A stretch of DNA of 64,000 nucleotides from the NCBI RefSeq assembly GCF_019823105.1, contig NZ_CP081958.1, positions 1,550,001 through 1,614,000 of the forward strand, written 5' to 3'. A model generated the notes under the pieces. The model made no database searches, was not told the origin of the DNA, and worked only from the letters and a program-made list of their open reading frames with translations. Numbering within the stretch: the first letter of the stretch is position 1; the number at the start of each line of letters is the position of its first letter. Below, piece after piece: positions 25,061 through 32,312 of this stretch. This stretch comes from Halobaculum magnesiiphilum. GTDB lineage: Archaea; Halobacteriota; Halobacteria; Halobacteriales; Haloferacaceae. A program made the translations under genes and the position numbers.

Positions 25061-26548
25061 CTACTCGCGGCTCCGGCGCCGAACCGCGACGAGGCCCGCG
25101 AGCGCGACGGCCGCGACGAACGCGGTCAGCGCCGCCGGGACGCCGAACCCGGGCGTCTGGACGAACGACTCGTCCGGGACGGTCGTCCACTCGCGGTCGG
25201 TCGAGTCCGCGTCGCCGCCGGCGTCGTTTGCGCCCGAGCCGTCGGCGTCGCCGGGCGTCGCCGCGTCGCCCAGCTCGCCGCCGTCGCCCCACAGCTCGTC
25301 GTCGGGGACCAGCCGGTCGCGCTCGACGCCGGTGAGGTACGCGTAACACGACTCGATCTCGGCGGTGTCGAAGACCGTCCCGCCGGTCAGCTCCCGGTCG
25401 CCCTCGGCGCCGACCTGGCGCATCGTCGGCCCCTCCGATCCGGGGTCGGTGCCGACGCGCTCGGCGTCGTACGGCTGCCACGGGGTGTACACCTCCCAGA
25501 CGACCTCGCCGCGCGGGGTGACCTCCAGCACCCGGTGCCCGCGGCGGTCGGTGACGAGCGTGTTGCCGTTCGGCAGGCGGTCGGCGTCACGGGGCTCGTG
25601 GAGGCCGCCGCCCGAGAGCGACCACGTGCGCTCCCACTCGCCGTCGTCGGTCCTGCTGTACTCCACGACGCGGTCGTTCTCGGAGTCGGCGACGATGACG
25701 GTCGTGCGGCCGTCCTCGCCCTCGATGAAGTCTGGGTTGTGCTGCTCGTTGAGGATGTCGTAGTCGTCGTCCTCGCCGAGCGTCCACTTCACCTCCTTCG
25801 TATCGCGATCGATGGCGATCACCTGGTCGAAGTTGCGGACGGAGACGAGCAGCGTGTCGTTGCCGATGGGGTCCACGTCGTTGACGTGGGTCCAGTCCTC
25901 GCCGTAGGGACCGCCGCCCTCGCGCGGGAAGCGGTCGGTGTGTTCGTCGAAGCGCCAATGCCAGACGATCTCGCCGGAGTCGTCGAAGATCACCACGCGG
26001 TTGCGCTCGTCGCCCTTGTCGACGGTGACGAACTCCCCGTCGCCGAGGTAGTCCACGTCGTGGGCGTCCTCGACGTTCTCCAAGTCGGTCGTCGAGGTGG
26101 TCTCGCCGGTCGCGGGGTCGATCCGCTCGATCACCGTGTGGCGGTCCTGCGTCGTCGCCATCAGCAGCTCGCCGTTCGGGAGCGGGTCCACGTCGTAGGA
26201 CCACCAGCGGCCGTCGGCGGTGTCGTTGTGGACGCCGACGACCGAGCCGTTCGGCGCGAAGCCGACCAGCAGCGCGGCGGTCTTGTCGCCGGCGCGCGCG
26301 CCCTGGATCGACACGAGCGTCGTCGTGTCCGGACGGCGGTCCTCGTCGATGGTGCCCACACAGGGGTTGAGGCCGTCGGACCCCGACTGGGCGAACCCGG
26401 TGCCCGACGCGCCGGCGGCGCCGTGCGCGCCCGGTTCGCCCGCAGTTCCCGCGCCCATGGCCGCCGCCCCGACCGCGGGAGCGACGCTCGCGACCACGAG
26501 CGCGAGCGCCGCCAGAAGCGCGAGCCCGCCGGTTCTGCGCCGGCTCAT
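25061..26548 (-). CDS. exported arylsulfotransferase-like beta-propeller with PGF-type tail
   Basis: Encodes 495 residues. A signal peptide (LALLAALALVVASVAPAVGA) leads into a propeller made of repeated blades such as GVHNDTADGRWWSYDVDPL, HDVDYLGDGEFVTVDKG, HVNDVDPIGNDTLLVSVRN, LHEPRDADRLPNGNTLVTDR. This pattern is typical of the haloarchaeal arylsulfotransferase (ASST) family. After an Asp/Gly linker the tail has TPGFG, a hydrophobic helix and RRRSRE, a PGF-CTERM-like sorting signal. Sulfotransfer in vivo is not shown; it may only be a surface sensor or scaffold. Its ATG overlaps the stop of the upstream PQQ-dehydrogenase-like gene by 4 bases, so they form an operon. Confidence 0.8.
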   Translation of the reverse strand: MSRRRTGGLALLAALALVVASVAPAVGAAAMGAGTAGEPGAHGAAGASGTGFAQSGSDGLNPCVGTIDEDRRPDTTTLVSIQGARAGDKTAALLVGFAPNGSVVGVHNDTADGRWWSYDVDPLPNGELLMATTQDRHTVIERIDPATGETTSTTDLENVEDAHDVDYLGDGEFVTVDKGDERNRVVIFDDSGEIVWHWRFDEHTDRFPREGGGPYGEDWTHVNDVDPIGNDTLLVSVRNFDQVIAIDRDTKEVKWTLGEDDDYDILNEQHNPDFIEGEDGRTTVIVADSENDRVVEYSRTDDGEWERTWSLSGGGLHEPRDADRLPNGNTLVTDRRGHRVLEVTPRGEVVWEVYTPWQPYDAERVGTDPGSEGPTMRQVGAEGDRELTGGTVFDTAEIESCYAYLTGVERDRLVPDDELWGDGGELGDAATPGDADGSGANDAGGDADSTDREWTTVPDESFVQTPGFGVPAALTAFVAAVALAGLVAVRRRSRE

Positions 26549-27912
26549 TCGCTCGCCTCCAGCTTCACGAGCACGTCGTGGTTCTCCTTGGGGAACGCCT
26601 CGGTGGAGCGCCCGTCCCGGTTCGACGTGATCGCATACAGCTCGCCGTCGACGCCCTGCTCGACGTGACGGATCCGGCCGAGCACGTCGGTCAACATCGG
26701 GTGGGCGGTGGCGGTGTAGGCGTCGTCGAGCCAGTCGGCGTCGAACCGGCGCCCGTCGTCGCCCGGCGGCGGCAGCTCGGCCTCCGGGGGTGACAGCGTG
26801 ACGACGATCAGCTGCTGGCTGCCCAACCCGCCGATTATCAGGCGGTTGCGCCACGAGGGGACGGTCTCGCCCGTGTAGAACAGCGCCCCCGTGGGCGCCC
26901 AGGTGCTCCCGCCGGTGTTCGCCAGCGGGCGCCGCACGTCGCTGTCCTCCGGCAGCCCGCGGTACTCCTCAGCCGTCCGGGTGTCGGGCCAGCCGTAGAA
27001 GCCGCCCGGGACCAGTCGGTTGATCTCGTCGCGGCCGGAGGGGCCGTGCTCGGTCGCGACGGGCGTGCCGTCGGGGAGCCAGACCAGGCCCTGGGGGTTG
27101 CGGTGACCGTAGGTGAACACCCGCGGGTCGCCGCCGTCGATGTCGGGGTTGTCCGGCGCGGGCTCGCCGTTGACCGTGACGCGCAGCACCGACCCCGGGA
27201 GTTCGCCGGGGTCGGCCGCCATCGCCTCCTCGCCGGCGTCGCCGGTGGTGATCCACAGGTAGCCGCGGGGACCGAACGCGATCCGGCCGCCGTTGTGGAA
27301 GTTGTTCGCGGCCATGTCGCCGACGACGACCTCCTCGGTCGCGGCGGGGTCGTCGGCCGAGAGGTCGAACCGCGAGACGCGGTTGATCCGCTCGTCGCCG
27401 CCGACGCTGGCGGTGTAGTAGACGTACAGCACCTCGACGTCTGGGTAGTCCGGGTGGACCGCGACGCCGAGAGTGCCGCCCTCGCCGCCCTCGACCCACC
27501 ACTGCTGTTCCTGCGGCTCTGAGGCGATCGATCCGGCGTCGATCGCGTCCTCGGGGGCGAACACCGTGTCGAGGTCGCCGCCGGCGACGCGGCTGACGCG
27601 GCCGACGCGCTCGGTGACGAACAGGTCGCCGTTGTCCGCGACTGAGACGTCCCAGGGGACCTCCAGGTTCTCCACGAGGACGGTGCGCTCGACGTCGCTC
27701 GTCGGCGCGTCGGTCGGGGCGCTCCACTCCGCGGGCGTGAACGAGGTGTCGGGCTCGGGGACGGGCGTCGGCTCCGGCGTCGGCGTTCCGTTCGACCCGT
27801 CGGCGGGGTCGTCGCCGGCGGGCTCGTCGGAGGGTGCCGAGCCGCTACAGCCGGCCAACAGCGCCGCGCCGGCGGCCGCGAGGGTCCGACGACGGGACCA
27901 GGTGGTCGTCAT
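26545..27912 (-). CDS. exported PQQ-dependent sugar dehydrogenase-like lipoprotein (GSDH family)
   Basis: Encodes 455 residues from the ATG at 27912. The signal RRRTLAAAGAALLAGC has twin arginines and a lipobox cysteine. The mature protein is a six-bladed propeller of the soluble glucose/sorbosone dehydrogenase family: ENLEVPWDVSVADNGDLFV, EGGLGVAVHPDYPD-like GGTLGVAVHPDYPDV, NFHNGGRIAFGPRGYLWI, GHRNPQGLVWLPDG, TEHGPSGRDEINRL. These enzymes oxidise sugars with bound PQQ outside the membrane. No PQQ biosynthesis gene is in the window, so the cofactor must come from elsewhere or the protein is a non-enzymatic relative. First gene of a two-gene operon. Confidence 0.85.
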   Translation of the reverse strand: MTTTWSRRRTLAAAGAALLAGCSGSAPSDEPAGDDPADGSNGTPTPEPTPVPEPDTSFTPAEWSAPTDAPTSDVERTVLVENLEVPWDVSVADNGDLFVTERVGRVSRVAGGDLDTVFAPEDAIDAGSIASEPQEQQWWVEGGEGGTLGVAVHPDYPDVEVLYVYYTASVGGDERINRVSRFDLSADDPAATEEVVVGDMAANNFHNGGRIAFGPRGYLWITTGDAGEEAMAADPGELPGSVLRVTVNGEPAPDNPDIDGGDPRVFTYGHRNPQGLVWLPDGTPVATEHGPSGRDEINRLVPGGFYGWPDTRTAEEYRGLPEDSDVRRPLANTGGSTWAPTGALFYTGETVPSWRNRLIIGGLGSQQLIVVTLSPPEAELPPPGDDGRRFDADWLDDAYTATAHPMLTDVLGRIRHVEQGVDGELYAITSNRDGRSTEAFPKENHDVLVKLEASE

Positions 27913-27990
27913 GTGCGTGGGAAGCGAACACGTCCGCAAGTGTCTTCGGGTATTTCCCGTGTCCGCGAGGCCGACCTCGGCGTCGGCGGC

Positions 27991-28815
27991 TCACAGGTCG
28001 TACGTCTCGCCGTCGACCGCCAGCGGCTCTGCGAACGCCTCCTCGGGCGGGTAGTAGTGCGCGAGGTGGACCAGCCGCGTCTCGGGGGCGTCGAGGTCGG
28101 CGGCGAACGCCAGCGCGCCCTCCCGGGTCATGTGCTTGGTTCCGAAGGTGTAGGGCGTCCCGTCGGGGCCCTCGTCCTTCCCGCCCATCGGGTGGTACTC
28201 ACAGAAGCGCGCCGGAACGATGCCGTCGGCCAGCAGGAGGTCCGGGTCCGCGAGCGCCGCCCGCGACTCGTCGGACACGTCGTAGCTCGTGTCGCCCGAC
28301 AGCGACAGCTTCGCGCCCGTCTCGGGGTCCTCGACGCACAGCCCGTAGCACACCAGCGGCGGGTGATCGACCGGGACGAGCGTCACGTCGAGCCCGCAGA
28401 TCCGGGTCGGCTCCAGCGGCGCGGTATCGTGGACGGTGACGCGGTCGAGGTAGTCGTACTTCGAGCGGATCGTGTCGGCGACCGACTCACCGGTGACGGG
28501 GTCCGTCTCGTCGGCGGCGTACACCGGGAGGTCGTCGAACAGGCGGTAGGCGTTGCCGAGGCCGTCGAGGTGGTCGAAGTGAATGTGCGAGACGATCCCG
28601 GCGTCCGGGAGCGGAACGTCGTGAGTGAGGAACTGTTTACGGAAGTCCGGCGAGAAGTCGATCAGGAGGCTCTCGCCGGTGCGGTCGTTCTCGACGTGGA
28701 CGGAGAAGCGCGAGCGTTCGATCCCGCGCTCGCGGGCCGCCTCGCAGGTGTCGCAGTCGCAGCCGACGGTGGGGGTGCCGGTGGTGTCGCCCGTGCCCAG
28801 GAGCGTGACGCGCAT
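27991..28815 (-). CDS. MBL-fold metallohydrolase, PhnP-like phosphodiesterase
   Basis: Encodes 274 residues. The N terminus MRVTLLGTGDTTGTPTVGCDC plus CEAARE is typical of PhnP/RNase Z-like enzymes, with a cysteine pair for a structural metal. The metal-binding HxHxDH motif is SHIHFDHLDG (about residue 80), with later ligands in LVPVDHPP, LSLSGDTSYD and LVHLAHYYP. Such enzymes hydrolyse cyclic phosphodiesters or related compounds; the substrate is inferred. It lies alone, transcribed leftward, with its ATG at the edge of the repeat-bearing gap before the AAA ATPase gene. Confidence 0.87.
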   Translation of the reverse strand: MRVTLLGTGDTTGTPTVGCDCDTCEAARERGIERSRFSVHVENDRTGESLLIDFSPDFRKQFLTHDVPLPDAGIVSHIHFDHLDGLGNAYRLFDDLPVYAADETDPVTGESVADTIRSKYDYLDRVTVHDTAPLEPTRICGLDVTLVPVDHPPLVCYGLCVEDPETGAKLSLSGDTSYDVSDESRAALADPDLLLADGIVPARFCEYHPMGGKDEGPDGTPYTFGTKHMTREGALAFAADLDAPETRLVHLAHYYPPEEAFAEPLAVDGETYDL

Positions 28816-28888
28816 CTACCCGATGGTGTGGGAGGGGCGACTAAGCGGTGTCGGGAGCGAGGTCGAGCGCAGCGAGGCCACGCAACGC

Positions 28889-28913
28889 GAACGGGGAGCG
28901 TAGCCACCCGTGA
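28889..28913 (+). repeat. intergenic copy of the mutS palindromic insert
   Basis: This 25-base unit begins GAACGGGGAGCG and ends ACCCGTGA with an ACGGG/CCCGT stem. It differs at two positions from 12710-12734 inside mutS. The upstream bases (GAGCGCAGCGAGGCC) resemble the AGCGCAGCGAG segment found in the large structured repeats near 32 kb. Confidence 0.6.
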
Positions 28914-28935
28914 AGGATCGTTCGACAGATCGCCG

Positions 28936-30303
28936 TCAGTGGTCGTGGTCGTGGTCGTGATCGTGTCCGCCGCCGTCGCCGACGACCTCCGCGCCCTCGC
29001 CGTCGATCATGTCCATGTTCTTGAGGTTGTCGCGCTCCTCGAAGTCCTGGACGGCGTCCATGATGTCCTCCTGGGTGATCTCCATGCGGTCGTCGGTGAG
29101 CGCCTCCAGCACGGCCTCGCGGAGGACGAGCCGGAGGTCGCTGCCGGTGAGCCCCTCGGTGCGGTCGGCGACCGCCTCGGGGTCGAACTCGGCGATCTCC
29201 ATCTGCCGGGTGATGACGCGGAGGATGTCCGCGCGCATCTGGCGGTCCGGCTTGGGGAAGTTGACGATCTCGTCGAAGCGCCGCCACGCCGCGGCGTCGA
29301 GCTGGTCGGGGTGGTTCGTCGCCGAGATGAGCAGCACCTCGTCGCGCACGAGCGAGATGTCGTCGATCGACTTCAGCAGGGTGTTGACCGCGCGCTTGAG
29401 CGCGGCGTGCTCGTCGGACTTGCGCGTCTTGGCGACGGAGTCGAACTCGTCGATGAACAGGATACAGGGGGCCAGCCGCTTGGCGACCTCGAACGTCTTC
29501 TCGACGTTCTTGGCGGTCTCGCCGAGGTACTGGCTCGTCACCATCGAGAGCTTCACCTCGACGAACGGGAGGCCGAGTTCGTGTGCGAGCGCGCGGGCGG
29601 CGGTCGTCTTCCCCGTGCCGGGCGGGCCGACGAACAGGAGCTTGCCGATCTCCCGGAGGCCGATGGTGGCGAGGTACTCGCGGTGCTCGATCGCCTTCAT
29701 CAGCTTGCGTATCTCGCCCTCCTGATCCTCGGTGAGCACCAGGTCGTGCAGCGTCATCTCGATCTCCTCGGGCGCCTTCACCGTGACGAGATCGAGCATC
29801 TCGGCGTCCTCCTCCTCGTCGAAGTACTCGCCCAGCAGGGCGTCGATCCACACGCGGTCGGCGCGCACGGGGCGGTTCTCCCCGCGCGCCTCCTCGTGAG
29901 AGACAGTGAAGTCGGCGTCGTGTTCGACCTCGGGGTCCTCGGCGATCGCCGCGAGCACGGGGTTCTCGCGGAGGTTCTCGTCGTCGATGCGCTCCAGCAG
30001 CCAGTCGACGGCCATCTCCGGCTGCGACAGCGACACCTCCCCGGAGAACTCCTTGCGCTGGGAGAACAGCAGATCCGAGATCGCATCCCATGGGCGCTCG
30101 ACGCCCGTGGCGGTTTTCGCGGTCGATTCTGTCACGTGAAGCGGGCGCTCCACGCCGCCCGGTCCGTCCTCCTCTTCCGGCGATTCGCTCCAGAAGACCT
30201 GGCGGTACCGCGGCGGTAGGTCGTCGGCGTCGAGGTCGCGGTCCTCGTTGTACCGGTGGACGGTTACGAGAAGCTCGACCACGTCCTCTGCCGGGTCACT
30301 CAT
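28936..30303 (-). CDS. AAA+ ATPase, FtsH/Cdc48-like module with His-Asp tail
   Basis: Encodes 455 residues. The N-terminal ~200 residues are haloarchaeal and uncharacterised (ELLVTVHRYNEDRDLDADD). The AAA domain has Walker A GPPGTGKTT, Walker B ILFIDEFDS, sensor 1 LLISATNHPDQLD and arginine finger region AAWRRFDEIVNFPKPD, then a helical lid. The C terminus ends GGGHDHDHDHDH, a likely divalent-metal-binding tail. No protease or membrane segment is present, so it probably remodels or unfolds a protein partner. The ATG at 30303 follows a TATA-like GCGCTTAACAG by ~27 bases (leaderless). It diverges from the thiolase gene. Confidence 0.85.
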   Translation of the reverse strand: MSDPAEDVVELLVTVHRYNEDRDLDADDLPPRYRQVFWSESPEEEDGPGGVERPLHVTESTAKTATGVERPWDAISDLLFSQRKEFSGEVSLSQPEMAVDWLLERIDDENLRENPVLAAIAEDPEVEHDADFTVSHEEARGENRPVRADRVWIDALLGEYFDEEEDAEMLDLVTVKAPEEIEMTLHDLVLTEDQEGEIRKLMKAIEHREYLATIGLREIGKLLFVGPPGTGKTTAARALAHELGLPFVEVKLSMVTSQYLGETAKNVEKTFEVAKRLAPCILFIDEFDSVAKTRKSDEHAALKRAVNTLLKSIDDISLVRDEVLLISATNHPDQLDAAAWRRFDEIVNFPKPDRQMRADILRVITRQMEIAEFDPEAVADRTEGLTGSDLRLVLREAVLEALTDDRMEITQEDIMDAVQDFEERDNLKNMDMIDGEGAEVVGDGGGHDHDHDHDH

Positions 30304-30418
30304 CCCCCAGGGATTGCCGCCGGAGGCTGTTAAGCGCGTCGAAGCGGCGGAAACGACGCGTGCGAAACGCACGCACACGCCGGGATAAACCCGCGGCCAC
30401 GTACGGCCGGTTCTCCCG

Positions 30419-30428
30419 GATTTATCAG
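30419..30428 (+). promoter_or_regulatory. TATA box of the thiolase gene
   Basis: GATTTATCAG is centred about 27 bases before the ATG at 30451, the standard spacing for a leaderless haloarchaeal message. Confidence 0.6.
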
Positions 30429-30450
30429 GCAGGACCGCCGAGTGCGATCC

Positions 30451-31584
30451 ATGGCAACGCCCGTCATCGCGGCCGCGTACCGGACCCCGTTCGGCAGGCA
30501 GGACGGCGTCTTCGCGGACACACGCAGCGAGGATCTCTCGGTCACGCTCATCGATCACATCCTGGAGGAACACGATCTGGACGCCGACGACGTGGACGAC
30601 CTCATGTGGGGGGTCGCCCAGCAGCGCGGCGAGCAGGACAACAACGTCGCTCGGGTCATCGCCCTCCTGTCGGAACTGGGGGAGGGGACGCCCGCGACGA
30701 GCATCAACCGCTGGTGTGCCTCCTCGATGCAGGCGATCATCTCGGCGTCGGACGCCGTCGCCGCCGGCAACCGCGAGTGCATCGTCGCCGGCGGCGTCGA
30801 GAGCATGAGCCGCGTCCCGATGGACGGCGACTCCTACCAGCACCTCCACCCCGAGCTCTCCGAGCAGTACAACGTCTTCCAACTGCAGATGGGGATGACC
30901 GCCGAGAAGGTCGCCGACGAGTACGGCGTGAGCCGCGAGGCCCAAGACGAGTTCGCCGCACGCTCGCACCACCGCGCAGCCGAGGCGACCGAGACCGGCC
31001 GCTTCGACGACGAGATCGTCCCGGTCGAAACCGACGACGGCGTCGTCACCGAGGACGAGGGTATCCGCCACGACACCGACGTGGAGACGCTCGCGGGGCT
31101 GTCGCCGGCGTTCACCGGCGACGGGACCGTGACGGCGGGCAACTCCTCGCAGATCACCGACGGCGCGGCCGCGACGCTGGTGTGTTCGAAGGAGTTCGCC
31201 GACGAGCACGGGCTCGACGTGCTCGCGGAGGTCGGCACGAACAACGTCGCCGGCGTCGACCCGACCGTCATGGGGATCGGCCCGGTCCCGGCGACCCGGG
31301 GGCTGCTGGAGCGCGCCGGCAGCGACATCGACGACTACGGGCTGGTCGAGGTGAACGAGGCGTTCGCCTCCCAGTGTGAGTACTCCCGGCGCGAGTTGGG
31401 CGTCGACGAGGACAAGTTCAACGTCAACGGCGGCGCGATCGCGCTCGGGCACCCGCTGGGGGCCTCGGGCGCTCGGCTGCCGGTGACGCTGATCCACGAG
31501 ATGATCAAGCGGGACGTGGACCGCGGGCTGGCGTCGCTGTGCGTCGGGTTCGGCCAGGGCGCCGCGATCGAGTTCAGTCGGTAG
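30451..31584 (+). CDS. thiolase (acetyl-CoA C-acyltransferase)
   Basis: Encodes 377 residues. It forms or cleaves beta-ketoacyl-CoA. The nucleophilic cysteine is C89 in SINRWCASSMQA; the His region is NGGAIALGHPLGASGAR near the C terminus, VEVNEAFAS precedes it, and the second cysteine is in SLCVGFGQGAA. Length is close to the usual ~390. The ATG at 30451 begins the conserved MATPVIAAAYRTPFGR start. Context does not show whether it serves fatty-acid breakdown, the mevalonate route or polyester synthesis. A terminator-like hairpin with TTTT follows the stop. Confidence 0.92.
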   Translation: MATPVIAAAYRTPFGRQDGVFADTRSEDLSVTLIDHILEEHDLDADDVDDLMWGVAQQRGEQDNNVARVIALLSELGEGTPATSINRWCASSMQAIISASDAVAAGNRECIVAGGVESMSRVPMDGDSYQHLHPELSEQYNVFQLQMGMTAEKVADEYGVSREAQDEFAARSHHRAAEATETGRFDDEIVPVETDDGVVTEDEGIRHDTDVETLAGLSPAFTGDGTVTAGNSSQITDGAAATLVCSKEFADEHGLDVLAEVGTNNVAGVDPTVMGIGPVPATRGLLERAGSDIDDYGLVEVNEAFASQCEYSRRELGVDEDKFNVNGGAIALGHPLGASGARLPVTLIHEMIKRDVDRGLASLCVGFGQGAAIEFSR

Positions 31585-31586
31585 AT

Positions 31587-31608
31587 CCGCAGTTCAGTCT
31601 GCGGTTTT
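31587..31608 (+). terminator. terminator of the thiolase gene
   Basis: Stem CCGCAG (31587-31592) / CTGCGG (31599-31604), six-base loop TTCAGT, then TTTT. It starts three bases after the stop codon. Confidence 0.6.
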
Positions 31609-31637
31609 CAGTGGGTGTCTTCACGTCCGAGCGACAG

Positions 31638-31733
31638 GTGTCGACCGGACGAACACGTCCGCCGCACGTGGCCCGCGAGGTGAGCCTCGGATGACCCTCG
31701 ACAGTGTCGACCGGACGAACACGTCCGCCGCAC
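31638..31733. repeat. pair of exact 30-base direct repeats, each a hairpin
   Basis: Identical 30-base copies at 31638-31667 and 31704-31733 begin GTGTCGACCGG and end CCGCCGCAC. Each contains CGGACG-AACA-CGTCCG, a 6-base stem with an AACA loop. The 36 bases between them are unrelated. With only two copies and no array this is not a CRISPR. Confidence 0.8.
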
Positions 31734-31737
31734 AGTT

Positions 31738-31863
31738 CCCGAATGCCCCCGTGGCGCTCGGGTCGGGGGCCTCGCTGCGCTCCTCGTCACTCACTCCGTT
31801 CGCTCCTGCGGTGCTTGCATCGGCCGCCTTCCCCGAGCGCCACGGCCCCTTTCAGCCCCACCC
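31738..31863 (-). repeat. structured repeat, copy A (minus strand)
   Basis: Read on the minus strand: head GGGTGGGGCTGAAAGGGG, then stem arm CCGTGGCGCTCGGG (31832-31845), an internal region containing AGCACCGCAGGAGCG and GAGGAGCGCAGCGAG, the perfectly matching arm (31749-31762), then tail GGGCATTCGGGAAC. The 14-base stem is perfect. See copies B and C for stems of different sequence. Confidence 0.8.
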
Positions 31864-31937
31864 ACGCCTCTCCCTCCCCAACCGCCTGCGGTGCTCGCTC
31901 GGCCTCCGGCCTCGCTGTGCTCCTCGTCCCTCGCGCG

Positions 31938-31963
31938 GTCGGCGGGCACGCAGGCCCGCCGAC
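31938..31963. repeat. 10-base-stem hairpin
   Basis: GTCGGCGGGC (31938-31947) pairs perfectly with GCCCGCCGAC (31954-31963) across the loop ACGCAG. It lies between the two head-to-head structured repeats and may be part of a decayed third copy, since GCGGTGCTCGC and CGCTGTGCTCCTCG just before it resemble their internal boxes. Confidence 0.55.
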
Positions 31964-32036
31964 GCGCGCCGCAGCAGGCGATCGCGGTTCGCACACACCG
32001 GGCAGACAGGTTCGACGCTCGGCCCGTCCGACCTCA

Positions 32037-32189
32037 GGGTGGGACTGAAAGGGGCCGCATCGCTGGGCGAAGCCCGACGACGTAAGCACCACAGCGAGCG
32101 GAGCGAGGTCGAAAAGTGAGACCTCGTTGCGAGCGAGAAGCGCAGCGAGTCGCGCGAGTCCAGCGATGCGGGGGCTTTCGGGAACTGTG
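32037..32189 (+). repeat. structured repeat, copy C (plus strand)
   Basis: Head GGGTGGGACTGAAAGGGG (32037-32054), stem arm CCGCATCGCTGG (32055-32066), internal AGCACCACAGCGAGCG, an inner hairpin CGAGGTC/GACCTCG (32104-32126), AGCGCAGCGAG, matching arm CCAGCGATGCGG (32160-32171), then tail GGGCTTTCGGGAACTGTG. It faces copy A head to head, 173 bases apart. Confidence 0.8.
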
Positions 32190-32280
32190 TCCACGCGGTA
32201 GCCGTCCCGGTGGCATAGGACGCGAACACGCAAACCACAGCACCGAACCACCTACCGAATCGCTCACACAGACCCGACAC

Positions 32281-32289
32281 GGTTTAGGC
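32281..32289 (+). promoter_or_regulatory. TATA box of serS
   Basis: GGTTTAGGC is centred about 28 bases before the serS ATG at 32313, consistent with a leaderless transcript. Confidence 0.55.
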
Positions 32290-32312
32290 GGGACCGCCGG
32301 AACTCCCACCAA

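Larger units (their letters stand above)
31585..32312. other. 728-base gene-free, repeat-rich intergenic region
   Basis: Between thiolase and serS. In order it holds a terminator hairpin, two copies of a 30-base hairpin repeat, a structured repeat on the minus strand, a 10-base-stem hairpin, a structured repeat on the plus strand, and the serS promoter. Open frames here are short, repeat-derived, and carry peptides such as GLKGA from the repeat itself. I see no real protein gene. Confidence 0.7.

Noticed and set aside
31638-31733. Possible mini-CRISPR (two identical 30-base repeats with a 36-base spacer)
   Set aside because: Only two copies, no further array, no cas genes in the window, and the repeats belong to a repeat-rich gap beside other hairpin elements.
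31787-32251. Open frames with GLKGA- and GPFQSHP-type peptides in the thiolase-serS gap
   Set aside because: They are translations of the structured repeats themselves on both strands and recur wherever the repeat occurs (also at 36.4 kb).
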